In this document: positions 49,501-60,396 of the stretch, in pieces
Numbering within the stretch: position 1 is the stretch's first letter
Layout of the letters: each line of letters begins with the position of its first letter
Source: Liolophura sinensis
Taxonomy: Eukaryota; Mollusca; Polyplacophora; Chitonida; Chitonidae
Length of the DNA stretch: 64,000 nt
Direction: 5' to 3'
Assembly: GCF_032854445.1 (NCBI RefSeq)
Contig: NC_088307.1
Coordinates: 7,268,017-7,332,016 of the forward strand
Program-made: the position numbers and the translations under genes
Notes under the pieces: model-generated
What the model saw: only the letters and a program-made list of their open reading frames with translations
What the model was told of the DNA's origin: nothing
Databases searched by the model: none

Positions 49501-52500
49501 AGTTACATCTAAACCCACCCTTAACTACCACGACAATGCATGTTGTGGCGATATGAAGTGTGTTTTAACAGTAGAGGGCTATTTTATCACTTCTGTAAAA
49601 ATCTTCAACCTTTTCAACCTCTAAAGCACTTTTTTCAGTGGAATTTAAGCATACAATTATTATAAAAGTGATGCTAACATGATCTGTTGGTGTCACCAAA
49701 GATGCAGGCTTCAATAAAGCTGTGCAAATTATTTCTTTACACCCCATCATTCTCTCAAAATGTTTTAAAATATTGGTTGCAGAGGTGGTTGTAAAAGTTG
49801 AAGAATTACATGTAGGATAAGTACACTTCATGAAACTGACTGGTCTCCTAACTTAAAATTGCCGATGAACCAATAAGAACATGAAAGCTCAATGGTCAAC
49901 AGCATGACAACCATCTGACTTTTGTCCAATTCTAGAATCGGCACAAGTGAGCGAGTCATCAAATTTCTGGCAAGTCAAGATTCATCTATCTGATATCATT
50001 ACAACCTATTCTCTCCAAAGTTGCTTTCCGTTAAATTCACAATGATCAATGATTTCAAAACAGCCCTCAACTAGTCATAGAAATCAGAAGAAAATGGGCA
50101 AAATTCAAGGATATTTCCAAATGCAGTTATAAAATGTTTTTGAAAAGTTTCAATTCTTTCATTGGAACTAAATCTTTACAAATGGTTATGTCAAAATCGC
50201 CTGGTTACTGGAAAACATCTGGATTTACCTGAAACTGCATACTGACGATTCACATCTCCACCTGTCCACACTAAACCTACCTTCATGACCTTTGTACAGA
50301 TTCTAACTTTTTACACAGTGATCTCATTTCTCAGGCGACCACTTCTCTCTACTTTTCTGGTTATCATACTTCTTTATCTGAGCCTTGCCCCTCCCACTGA
50401 ATTTGGTAGCCTATTTACCAACGTGGTGATCTACCCTCCTGCCCTGTCGTACCTTTGCTGTCAGCTCCGCAATCAGTTTGGTATTTTCAGCATTCTTTCT
50501 CTCGTACAGGACCATTCTCTCTGAAGACTCGTGTAACTTGATCTCTGTGGACTTAAGCATCTCGGGCAAGGGATCTAACTCCTGCAGTCTCTGCTGAAGA
50601 CGTAACTTTACCTGTGGACAGCCAGATTGGCATCATCATCATCACAAGTCATGGCTGTACTGCATGATACTGAATACTAACACAAGGCCATCTTTAAAAA
50701 AACCATTTGTTGAGGGTATCTTATTAAACTTATCAGAAAGGAAATTTTTGCGGGAATTTTTTTTTTTTTTTTCGTGATGAATGAAAAGGATAGGGATTTA
50801 TCATGAAATGAATTTTAAGACAAAATTTTTTTAAAAATCAGAAATTCCATGAAAAAAACATTCGCGTAGGGTTGTTTTCTTCGGAAGGTTGGTCGGATTT
50901 ATATCCCTAAGGCTCATATTTTTCATAATGGCCCAAGTAGCTCACTTAAATGATGAAGGGGAAGTAGTTTCATATTCATCATGTTTCATCAGACTTCTAT
51001 CCTACATTTACCAGTGCAAGCTTCTAAAAAGTTCAGGCTTTTCTACAGTAAACCAAAGATAAATTCATGGAAGTTATGTGTTAACTGTAAATCGGACAGA
51101 ATTTCACTTCACTCGTTACCCCCTTTGTACAGCAGCATGACTGAATAGCTGGGGAAAAATTCTATTGCTCCCTGACTATTTTGCTCTGTCAATATCAAAG
51201 AGCAGCACTAGAGTGTCACAAGTTCAAATGAGAGCCTAGAACAACTACAGCTTTTTTGGCACTCACCTTATCCAAACTTCCATCAGAAAAGCATCATCAA
51301 TAAGGGCTTTATTAAACGTACAATGCCGTAAACTTACAACACACATCCGCAAGCCAAGTTCGTATGCAAGAGTCATCTCCCTTACCCTTTCCAGTTCGAC
51401 TTCACCGTCCCTCTGGATCCTATCGTTCTCTTTCTGCGTCTCCTCCAGCCTACACATGGTGTCATCAGCTTCACGACGAGAACGATTCATCTAAAAATAC
51501 AAATGAATGCCGGGTTAATAGTCAGTGTTACCAGGAAGCCAGAAGCTCCATGTCCGGTTAGAAATTTATTGTCTTTATTCTACAAATATGGTACTGGATT
51601 AACATCTTTTTTGAACTCATTATTTTACAATAATATTATGGCATGGTTTTGTCTGTTCATTCATAAATTTTTGAATGTTACCACTAAGCCTGGAGAACAG
51701 CTGCACTTAAAGTTATAAAATCTGCTCACATTTTGTCTCGATACCTTCCGAGCAAAAGACAATTGAAATAAGTCACTTCACTTATTTACTTATTTATGCT
51801 CTCTCTCTCTCTTTTTTTCTTGATACATTGGTTTTTCATGTCAGCACTAAATTACAAAAAATGCTTCCCTTACAGAGTTCGAAAGTGGATGATTCTGTGC
51901 TATTTGGTCATCAATACCAAGTCTGATGACACTGTTATGCTATGGCTGGCAAATATGTAGGTTCCAAAACTATTATCTGCACAGTACTGTACACTGTGTA
52001 ATTGTTGATTTTTTTTTTGCAAAACACAATTGAGACAACAAACTGATGTAGTTTGGGATGAGAACATTACTGTGATTTCAAGGAGAGAAAAGACATATAC
52101 ATGTAATTTATACAATTTCTGTAGTTGTATTAAAACTAAATTTTGGGATGCAAAATGACTACAACCTGATTTATGCCCATGCATTTTTTACTTTTTTTTA
52201 GTTTTTGGAAGAGTCTTAAAGCCGGGAACAGACTAAACAGATTTTTTTGCTTGTACATGCGTATTTTGTGAACTTCTAAAAATCTGCCTAGCATCAGCGA
52301 TCTCACTGTCTGCGTAGTGTGTCTGCTCTGGCAAATTTCAGCAATCAGGATGATCGAGCTGACCAATCAAACAATGGGGAACTGTGCAGACCTGTGACAT
52401 TCTGTTTTTTACTAATTCACATGGCATAATCTATTGACGACGATCAACGGAAAAATCTGCCTAGTGTGTCTGCAACTATGCTGCAAATATCTCCCGGGCA

Positions 52501-55500
52501 ATTAAGTTTGTCCCTACATACGAAAAAATCTGCCTAGTGTGTCCCCGGCTTTATAGAGGGTATTACAGCATCATTTATACACAATGTGTACCAACACTAC
52601 ACTCATGATACATGTACATACATACATACATACAGGTATCATTGTTCGCATTACACACATACAGGTATCATTGTTCGCATTACACACATGCAGGTATCAT
52701 TGTTCATATTAAATACCTATATGTATTATTGTTTGTATCACATACACATATCGTATCAGTCACTTTAAAATTTAAATAAAAGAAGCAAATATTTATCCTG
52801 TCTAACATCCATTACTACATGCATATCCACACCCACTGCCAAACAAATACAAAAGTTTCTTATTTACAGATTTAATAGCATGGTGTTATATTAGTGTTAG
52901 TAAGCATGCCTACGGACACGTACACCTTCCCAAGCATGCAGTGACTAACAACAAAGCTACATGAAACATCTTCATCTCATAACCCATTTTCATGATTCAT
53001 TTGCATGTACCCCCACCACTGCGAACTGAGACATCCACAATGAATTGTAGCTCCTTATTTAAGGTTCTGAAATTACCGACTTGAACGAACAGAATTGTGA
53101 TCTGCAGAAACTCCATACAAAACGTATACAATTTGAAGAAAAACCTTCACGCACATCAATAATATACTACCACACTGAATTACCAGCAATCAATCAACTT
53201 GGAACTGAGGTTGAGCTCAGAAGAATTCACTCAAATTTACAGAGTTTAACATACATGTACATGTACGTAAACTCAACCCAAAATATAAATGCAGGAGGCA
53301 ATTTTTATATTGTTTTTTTCTCAGTATTAAATAATGTGTTAACTCAACAATTAGGGTAAGTATTGATTATCAAGAGTGGCTTCAATGTCCACTTCAATTG
53401 GGCCACTTGATTTTAAGAAAATAAAATCAATCAGTATACAAATAAATAATTTGTGGAGGGGGGTGGGGGAGGGGCATGTTTCATGAAAGGTTATTTTAAC
53501 ATAGCATTTTTGATTTGTGCGTCTATATTTTTGTTGAGTGTGCATAATGATGCTAGAGAGAACATCCATTTCTCAACAAGACGGGACAACCCGCAGCCTG
53601 ATACAGCATCATCAAAGTATATGTAGTGTTAATAGTAATGAATGCAGACAGTGTTTGAATCTTTCCCAAAACCAGAACAAAAAATCGTTAATCATTTTAT
53701 CTCCATGTACCAAGGGCAGTGTCAACTATTGTGGTTTTACTCCTCTTTTCTCCACCAATAAATCAAGCTATCTTCCAATAAAGTAAAAGATTCTTGGGAA
53801 TGTACTAAGCAAATTAATGATCCAATAGTTTTATCTCTACATCTAGGTACAATACATGAAAAACAGTTGACAACTTCTCATTAGATTTCTGTAAGAGGGG
53901 TCTTATTTCGGTCACAGATGGAGGGTAAGACTGCTGTAGTTTTGTACATGCAATAAGTTACCCAAAATACATACTGGGAACAAATCTGAACAACTTCTAT
54001 TAACAGAGGCTTTCTACCAAAGACAGTTATAATAGACAGAGAGAGTGCAAAACTGAAATAAGGCAAGCTAAGAGAACAAATGCACTACAAATACCACAAT
54101 GGATGATAAAAATGCTGAATTCTACAAAGCATTTTGAAACAAGTCAGTTGCATTCCTACATTGCATTTTTGAATATTACAAGCCCAAATCACACTACACA
54201 CCTAAAATCTATTTCTAGACAGGTATTTTAATACTGATTATAAGAATGTCAGAATTGATATTATCCTATTTCAGAAAATTACATTGCAGTCTTACCTCTT
54301 TCTAAATGTACACTGATCATTTTCAATCGCAGTTTACTGTCACCACAGACAGAACCTTCATCCTTCACATATATCAATACAATCAGCCTTCAACTATCAC
54401 ATAGCAACATGACCTTGCCCTTTAACCCCTGACCAGCTACAGTTCTAGTAATAAGAGCATGCAGCACAAGGGCTAACTTTGACATCTACTAAAAGTCTAC
54501 AATACAGAACAACATGCAGTCTCACCCTGGATCTGAAACGTGTCAGAAAATCAGGCAAAGGCCGGTCTGGATATTTTAAATTGTACTCTAAAAACTGAAA
54601 GGAAACATTTAACTATTGTGAGGGAATGAAGTAGTGAGTATAGCAGTTCTGTCCCAAAAGAAACATCAAAAAAAATCAAGGCTGGAGAATTTCCCACCTG
54701 CTTTATGGTTGGAAGAATCTGGAGTACCTGAGATAAACCAGCATCCTTTGGGAAGATAGAGATGAAGATTACATCATACAGTGCCCAGTTTGACAAAGCA
54801 CACTTAGCTAAGTAAGGCCTTAACTTCCATGATAACATGTTGTAGAGATACAAAGTACACTTAGCCAAGTAAGACCTTCACTTCAATGATAACATATGTT
54901 GTAGAGATACAAAGCACACTTAGCTTAGCAAGACCTTAACTTCAATGACAACGTACGTCGTAGAGATACAAAGCACACTTTTAGCTAAGCAAGACCTTAA
55001 CTTCCATGACATCATACCGGCCCGGATAGCACAGTTGGTAGAGCGTCCGCTTCGGGACCGGTAGATCCAGGATCAATCCTTGGTCGAGTCACACCTAAGA
55101 CTTTAAAAGAGGAAGTTGTAACTTCCTTGCTTGGCGTTCAGCATGAAGGGGATAGTGCAACGACTGGTTGACCCGTATCAGTATAATGGCTCGGGCGGGG
55201 CGACTTACTTGCCTTCGGTAAGTCGTCTCAGTGATGCAGCACTAAATAAAAGAGCGGTGGAAATCCGTCCTGCAACAAGGAGGCACATTACAGGTGCATG
55301 CACCCTAATGATTCCTTCGTCGTCATATGACTGAAAAATTGTTGAGTACGACGTTAAACCCCAAGCACTCACTCACTCACTCCATGATAACATATGTTGT
55401 AGAGATACAAAGCACAATTAGCTAATTAAGACCTTAACTTCCATGATAACACATTTTGTAGAGATACAAAGTACACTTAGCTAAGTAAGACCTTCACTTC

Positions 55501-58500
55501 AATGATAACATATGTTGTAGAGATACAAAGCACACTTAGCTAAGTAAGACCTTCACTTCAATGACAAGGTACGTCGTAGAGATACAAAGCACACTTAGCT
55601 TAGTAAGACCTTAACTTCCATGATAACATATGTTGTAGAGATACAAAGCAAACTTAGCTAAGTAAGACCTTCACTTCAATGATAACATATGTTGTAGAGA
55701 TACAAAGCACACTTAGCTAAGTAAGACCTTAACTTCAATGACAAGGTACGTCGTAGAGATACAAAGCAAACTTAGCTAAGTAAGACCTTCACTTCAATGA
55801 TAACATGTTGTAGAGATACAAAGCACACTTAGCTTAGTAAGACCTTAACTTCAATGATAACATATGTTGTAGACATATAAAGTACACTTAGCTAAGTAAG
55901 ACCTTCACTTCCATGATAACATATGTTGTAGAGATACAAAGCACACTTAGCTAAGTAAGACCTTCACTTCAATGATAACATATGTTGTAGAGATACAAAG
56001 CACACTTAGCTAAGTAAGACCTTCACTTCAATGATAACATATGTTGTAGAGATACAAAGTACACTTAGCTAAGTAAGACCTTAACTTCAATGACAAGGTA
56101 CGTCGTAGAGATACAAAGCAAACTTAGCTAAGTAAGACCTTCACTTCAATGATAACATATGTTGTAGAGATACAAAGCACACTTAGCTTAGTAAAACCTT
56201 AACTTCCATGATAACATATGTTGTAGAGATACAAAGCACACTTAGCTAAGTAAGATCTTAACTTCCATGATAACATATGCTGTAGAGATACAAAGCACCC
56301 TCAGCTAAGGACCATTGTATAACACTAAGAACGCTTTGTGAAACTTGGGCTGATTCCAGAAGTCCCTTAAGCCAAGATTTAAAAACATTCAAATTTTGAC
56401 TTTAAGTCAAATGGTTTTGTGCAGCCCCCTGATAAAAAGACAAATGATCGAAGGCAAAATTCTCCAAACAGCCCCACAATTGTCAGACCGCTTACTGTCA
56501 CCTAGAAGAGTGCACGGATTGAACCCGCACCAATCAGTTTTCCTCGATGAGTTCTCACCCATTTTCAGTTTCAGCAATATGACATATGGCATGAAGTCCA
56601 GGAATAATCACACGACGGAAACAAAGACAGGTATGACAGGTAACATTTCCGTACATTCCCAATCTGTTAATGCTTCATAGGGAGATAGTAACTGTGATGA
56701 AAAGAAGAGCTGTGCGCAAAAATGACAGCAACATTGTTATATACCACAGACATGGCAAATGCAGTATGCAGACATGGATGCAATATGAAAACAAAAGTGA
56801 AAGTGTAAAAGTTGCATAGGCTACACAAAGAAAGATGATTAATGATACATGTACTTCTGACGCTGAAGCCAGTACTGTGGCTGTCTGGTGGCACAATATG
56901 GCTCAGAAAGCTCACAATGTTTACATCTAGAGTAAGTATGTTAAATGAAATTGATACACTCAAGCTAGTGCAGAGTCTTATGGTATAATGCAATGTGGTG
57001 CAAAAAGTCCACCATATTATCAAGAATAAGCATGCTGAATGATGCTTGTTACACTCAAGCTAGTGCCGTATTTCATGATATAATGCAATATGGTCCAAAA
57101 AGCCCACCATACTTTTATCTAGTGTAAAGCCATCCAAGACACCAGAATTCCGATATGAAGTGGACATGCACATGACCCAGGGCTATATTACCAGACAGGC
57201 AGCACCTACCCTCAGTGACTGTAAATTCTTACTCTGATCAAGGAAATGTACTGTCTGTAAACACACAGTTTGTAAAATTATACAAAAAAAACAAAACAAA
57301 ACAAAACAAACAAAAACATTTTAACTTTCAGACTGCAAATCTACTGTAATATGTAACCTTTAGAGGGGTCAGGAAGAAAACAAATGAAGTACGGATCGTT
57401 AAAGGCAAACTGTATGTAAAAATATACCTGCCAAGTATAACAATTATTTATATAATTATTTAATTATTTAAGAAGTCATGGTTCACAGGAGCATAAAATA
57501 AAATTTTGATGATGAGATAATAAATCCACAACAACAACAACCAACCAAGATGATTTCTACTCCTGTATGAAGTCTGGATGACCTTTTATACACAAACATA
57601 CAAGCCATGTGAGCTTAGTGTCAACAAACTAATGTAGGTGTGTCTCTCATCAGAGTGCCATGCCCATACTCGTGACACATCACAGCACCCGCCCCACCTT
57701 ACCAATACCCACTCACGACATGCAGCCACACTATGCTGCCGTACACAAAGTCTATCCATTTCACAAGCTGAGATGTTTCAGAGAGGAATGAATGGGCTTG
57801 ATTATGGGCTGATGTCCCTTTGGCAATATTGTAGCCATATTGTGGCGAGGACTTACGAGTGGAACAGGAGGTACAACTGAACAGATTTCTCACAGATCTG
57901 ATATGTTCAGATACACTACTTCTCCTACAAAGTACCCACCAAAGAGGTACCAAATAGGGGCCACTTTCACGAAAAAAGTTTCACGTAATATTTTTGCAAA
58001 TGATGTTGTCTAGACTGTAGCTCCATAAGGGCGATGTGATTTATGTGAAAAGTTATGAAAAAATGATTTATGAAGTTTTGTGCAAAATGGTTATGCTCTG
58101 TCTCATTTTTCTAACAATGTCACACCTGTCATTAACTTGATACACCTGAATCATGCTGTCTGTGGCAGGTATATAATGTCAGAGCTGTCTGGGGCAGGTA
58201 TATAATGTCACACCTGTCATTAACCTGACATACCTGAATCATGCATTCCCCTACTAAGTTCAAGAACTGTTTGGTGCAGGTATATAAAGTCACACCTGTC
58301 ATTAACCTGACATACCTGAATCATGCATTCCCCTACTAAGTTCAAGAACTGTTTGGTGCAGGTATATAATGTCACACCTGTCATTCACCTGACATACCTG
58401 AATCATGCATTCCCCTACTAAGTTCAAGAACTGTTTGGTGCAGGTATATAATGTCACACCTGTCATTCACCTGACATACCTGAATCATGCATTCCCCTAC

Positions 58501-60343
58501 TAAGTTCAAGAACTGTCTGGGGCAGGTATATAAAGTCACACCTGTCATTAACCTGACATACCTGAATCATGCATTCCCCTACTAAGTTCAAGAACTGTTT
58601 GGTGCAGGAATATAAAGTCACACCTGTCGTTAACCTGACATACCCGAGTTATGTATTCCACTACTAAGTTTTTGTACTGTAGGAGACGGGTACACAATGC
58701 AATTAATCAGGCATACTTGATTCCTGTACTCCTCTAATGATGGAGACAGGTAAATCTACATGATGTCACACCTGTAATTAACCTGTTTTACACGAGTCCA
58801 GAATTCAAATTCTCCAACTGTTGGAGACTGGTAAATAATGTCATACCTGTAATTCATCTTACGTACCAGAGTTCTGCATTCCTGTACCAAATTCTTGTGC
58901 TGCCTGAGACGGGTATATAATTTCACACCCGTAATTAATCTGACATACCTGACTCCTGTACTCCTCTACCAAATTCTCATACTGTCTGAGGTTTGCCCTT
59001 AGCTGATCTATCTCCTCCTCACTCTGGTTAACTTTACTCTCCAGGCTGGAGACTGTAGACTGTGAACACAATAAAACATCTTTGTGAATATGAGAAAACA
59101 TCACTGTGAACACAAGACAACATCACTGTGAACACAAGACAACATCACTGTGAACACAAGACACCATCACTGTGAATATGAGAAACACTGTGAACATTTC
59201 TCATATTGTGAATGAGAAAACATCAATGTGAACACAAGACAACATCACTGTCAACACAAGACAACATCATTGTGAACACAAGACATCACTGTGAACACAA
59301 GACAACATCACTGTCAACACAAGACAACATCACTGTGAACATGAGAAACACTGTGAACATTTCTCATATTGTGAATATGAGAAAACATTAATGTGAACAC
59401 GAGACAACATCACTGTCAACACAAGACAACATCATTGTGAATATGAGAAAACATAACTGTGGACGCGAAAGAACATCCATGTGAAAACGAGACAACATCA
59501 TTGTGAACATGATAAAACATCACTGAGAACAAGAGACATCACTGTGAACACGAAAAAACATCCCTGTGAACATGAGAAAACATGGGATCTTTCAAAGGGC
59601 CTTTGGGCCATTGTGAAAGAGTTGACTTTTTTTTCTTACTTTATGGCTTTCTTCAGTTTTACAGTCAATTAGTCTAATGGCATTTGATTTCTGAATATCT
59701 GAATATTTTAAAATACTGGTGGAGGAAAAATGTTCAGGTTCTATTATCATTATTATATGATACTTTTTGTGACAATTGCTGACAAAAAAAACGGAACAAT
59801 GAATTCAGATGTGAAGGGTAAAATTATGTGTGGGCCACAATTTTATTTAAATATTTTTTAAATATCATGCCACTTTGCAAACTGTGGTTCCACAAAGCGA
59901 TTCTGCACATACGGTTTTGTAAAAACTGGGGCAATGTTTGAACGAGTTATTGCCCAGGATCACAAAGCGATCTTAGACTTAAGTCAAAATTTCAATCATT
60001 AAATTCGTTATGTTCCATTCCATTATTTTAGCTGAAATTTGAAATAACTTACCCTGAATCTACATTGTCTAGCAATGTTTTGACGTTGTTCGGAAATGAA
60101 CAATTTCAAAGTGAATTGAATTAAAGTCTAAGGTGGCTTCGCGATCCCGAGGCCTAAAACTAAAGCATGATGACCCAAATTACTGTTTACGTGTTCAGCT
60201 GTCTCACCCTAAGTCTTTCATTGTCCAGTCTGAGGCCCGTGAGCTCGCTGGTTTTGTCCTGAAGCTGAACTGACAAGTCTTCCGTTTGTGACTTACTGCT
60301 CTCCTCAACTCTGTCCAACATACGCTCCACTTCTGTTATTCTC
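43370..60343 (-). CDS. ODF2: ODF2/cenexin, C-terminal nine exons (5' end beyond window)
   Basis: ODF2 is a coiled-coil protein of mother-centriole appendages, basal bodies and sperm-tail dense fibres. Exons in gene order: 60343-60208, 59059-58949, 51490-51386, 50611-50453, 48858-48758, 46302-46221, 44928-44815, 44232-44140, 43543-43370 (stop TCA at 43370-43372). All inner borders are AG/GT and in phase, giving about 357 residues, near half of a vertebrate ODF2. The string of matches to the vertebrate C-terminus is long and in order: LRLDNERLR, YENLVEEYRSQ, LQELDPLPEMLKSTE, YERKN, TIAKREETIHQ, LRLEEKTRE, RLYDLKDRLEQS, STNRSMQNYVQFLKNSYANV, FGE, SSPLRS. Almost all of it is heptad-type coiled coil. 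Several introns carry minisatellites anchored on its splice sites. Identity is firm; ODF2L is less likely because the SMQNYVQFLK tail is the ODF2 type. Confidence 0.92.
43595..43702 (-). mobile_element. SINE family A, internally deleted
   Basis: The tail (GGTGTTTTACACCTTACTGA on the given strand) joins directly to the head (TTGGTGAGGGGCTCCTGGGT..CTAACC). It sits in the last ODF2 intron. Confidence 0.75.
43998..44112 (+). mobile_element. SINE family A, diverged 3' part
   Basis: The core is altered, but CCTAGAACACCAATCAAATA and the ATAA tail are clear. It ends 28 bp from an ODF2 exon. Confidence 0.75.
44140..44232 (-). CDS. ODF2: ODF2 exon (penultimate)
   Basis: 31 codons, ERTLQSRIMDLESQLSQTRA and EIARIKREKEE, phase 0 at both ends; coiled coil. 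Donor GTAAGT. Confidence 0.92.
44815..44928 (-). CDS. ODF2: ODF2 exon
   Basis: 38 codons containing LRLEEKTREVSSLTRQLENS and LGDARRQEAQNRD, in the order found in vertebrate ODF2. Donor GTTGGT is weaker than its neighbours. Confidence 0.92.
44929..46220. other. ODF2 intron
   Basis: A decayed family A head-like piece may lie at 45006-45076 (TTTGAACACACGACCGCAAT). The rest shows no recognisable element. Confidence 0.4.
46221..46302 (-). CDS. ODF2: ODF2 exon
   Basis: 82 bases. After completing an Arg codon it reads KLRESEDQVRELLMTIAKRE and ETIHQNT; the IAKREE.IHQ motif is diagnostic. Donor GTGGGT. Confidence 0.92.
46316..46362 (-). mobile_element. SINE family A, tail fragment
   Basis: TTTATTTATCTGATTGGCGT TTTAAGCCATACTCAACAAT is the reversed 3' end only. 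It touches the acceptor region of the ODF2 exon at 46221-46302. Confidence 0.7.
46850..48782. repeat. 92-bp minisatellite built on an ODF2 5' splice site
   Basis: About 21 units. On the given strand each contains CCTACCTCTCCACAGTCTAC AGTTTACTG, which is the reversed last part of the exon 48758-48858 with its GTAGGG donor. The remainder (GGGACTATCTATGTAACAGC TTCTAGATCTGACTTGACTG) is intronic. The real exon forms the right edge of the array. Confidence 0.95.
48758..48858 (-). CDS. ODF2: ODF2 exon at the edge of the 92-bp array
   Basis: 101 bases, VEVQGDQLEQLRDKLHTAQE then EQRTASSKLETVE and two bases of an Arg codon. Acceptor TTTTTACAG, donor GTAGGG. The copies in the array mostly turn CTG-GAG into CTG-TAG in this frame. 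Confidence 0.92.
49283..49353 (-). mobile_element. SINE family A, decayed tail
   Basis: TTTATTATTTAATTGATTGG TATTTGACACTGCAAGAATT is a diverged reversed tail. Confidence 0.5.
49387..49474 (-). mobile_element. SINE family A, 3' part
   Basis: A cleaner reversed tail and core run to TGGTGGGAGGAAACCC. It is followed by a MITE family 1-like piece (CCTTAACTACCACGACAATG, 49518-49572). Confidence 0.8.
49618..49812 (-). repeat. Unclassified dispersed repeat, copy 2
   Basis: The reverse complement matches 5637-5830 (see that entry). Confidence 0.65.
50453..50611 (-). CDS. ODF2: ODF2 exon
   Basis: 53 codons, VKLRLQQRLQELDPLPEMLK through YERKN to LIAELTAK. The LPEMLK.TE.KL.E and YERKN blocks match vertebrate ODF2. 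Acceptor TGTCCACAG, donor GTACGA. Confidence 0.93.
50612..51385. other. ODF2 intron
   Basis: AT-rich with a poly-T run near 50758; nothing recognised. Confidence 0.4.
51386..51490 (-). CDS. ODF2: ODF2 exon
   Basis: 35 codons, MNRSRREADDTMCRLEETQK then ENDRIQRDGEVELER, phase 0 at both ends. It aligns with the vertebrate ODF2 stretch after the YKSQ motif. The initial Met is internal, not a start. Confidence 0.9.
52217..52553. mobile_element. MITE with about 32-bp terminal inverted repeats
   Basis: TAAAGCCGGGAACAGACTAA ACAGATTTTTTT on the left mirrors AAAAAATCTGCCTAGTGTGT CCCCGGCTTTA on the right. AAAATCTGCCTAG also occurs twice inside. No protein is encoded; the transposase family is unknown to me. 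Confidence 0.85.
52575..52745. repeat. Short repeat of ACACATACAGGTATCATTGT
   Basis: Three to four diverged copies of a 34-bp unit follow a CATACATACATAC run. Confidence 0.8.
52770..54525. other. ODF2 intron, featureless part
   Basis: AT-rich, with a G-run near 53456-53475. No exon or element was recognised. Confidence 0.35.
54526..54594 (-). CDS. Possible ODF2 cassette exon (weak)
   Basis: On the minus strand CCTTTCAG precedes 23 open codons (FLEYNLKYPDRPLPDFLTRF RSR) and a GTGAGA donor. It is phase 0 at both ends, so it could be included between the exons at 58949 and 51490 without a frame break. The proline-containing sequence is unlike ODF2 coiled coil and has no counterpart I recall, so it may be chance. 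Confidence 0.25.
54779..56352. mobile_element. MITE family 1 with an internally amplified satellite
   Basis: CAGTGCCCAGTTTGACAAAG CA (54779-54800) is mirrored by ACGCTTTGTGAAACTTGGGC TG (56331-56352). Between them are about 20 copies of a roughly 59-bp unit (AACTTCAATGATAACATATG TTGTAGAGATACAAAGCACA CTTAGCTAAGTAAGACCTT). The 42.86 kb copy shows what an unamplified member looks like. A family B SINE is nested inside. Confidence 0.75.
55019..55380 (+). mobile_element. SINE family B, full length, nested in the MITE satellite
   Basis: The tRNA-like head has TAGCACAGTTGGTAGAGCG (A box) and GGATCAATCC (B box). The body has GGCGTTCAGCAT, CCCGTATCAGTATAATGGCT; the tail has GTCATATGACTGAAAAATTG, ACGACGTTAAACCCC and (ACTC)n. 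TCCATGA occurs just before and after, suggesting a short target duplication. Confidence 0.92.
56400..58110. other. ODF2 intron
   Basis: A GGATTGAACCCGCACC stretch near 56515 resembles a tRNA B box on the minus strand. A (CAAAA)n-like run lies at 57281-57318. No exon was recognised. Confidence 0.35.
58120..58948. repeat. About 80-bp minisatellite built on an ODF2 5' splice site
   Basis: Nine to ten units. Each holds CTGACATACCTGAATCATGC ATTCCCCTACTAAGTTC, a diverged reversed copy of the end of exon 58949-59059 with its GTATGTCAG donor, plus TATATAATGTCACACCTGTC of intron origin. The units become less alike toward the exon. Confidence 0.92.
58949..59059 (-). CDS. ODF2: ODF2 exon flanked by arrays on both sides
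   Basis: 37 codons, STVSSLESKVNQSEEEIDQL RANLRQYENLVEEYRSQ; the YENLVEEYRSQ end matches the vertebrate YEGMID.YKSQ block. Acceptor TGTTCACAG, donor GTATGT. Confidence 0.92.
59060..59600. repeat. 22-bp minisatellite built on an ODF2 3' splice site
   Basis: About 24 irregular copies of AACATCACTGTGAACACAAG AC begin exactly at the acceptor of exon 58949-59059. On the coding strand every unit repeats the TTGTGTTCACAG acceptor. Confidence 0.92.
59953..60152. mobile_element. 200-bp MITE with terminal inverted repeats
   Basis: CCCAGGATCACAAAGCGATC TTAGACTT at the left is mirrored, with changes, by AAGTCTAAGGTGGCTTCGCG ATCCCGAGG at the right. Noncoding; in an ODF2 intron 56 bp from an exon. Confidence 0.75.
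60208..60343 (-). CDS. ODF2: ODF2 exon (first one inside the window)
   Basis: 136 bases: one base finishes a codon from the upstream exon, then RITEVERMLDRVEESSKSQT and DKTSELTGLRLDNERLR. LRLDNERLR matches vertebrate FKLENERLK. Acceptor GATGTTACAG, donor GTGAGA. Confidence 0.9.
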
Positions 60344-60396
60344 CTGTAACATCAAATGTACTGAATGGTTCTTCATAGACAACTAATCCCCACATC

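Noticed and set aside
55131-55334. 67-residue plus-strand frame
   Set aside because: It lies wholly inside the family B SINE.
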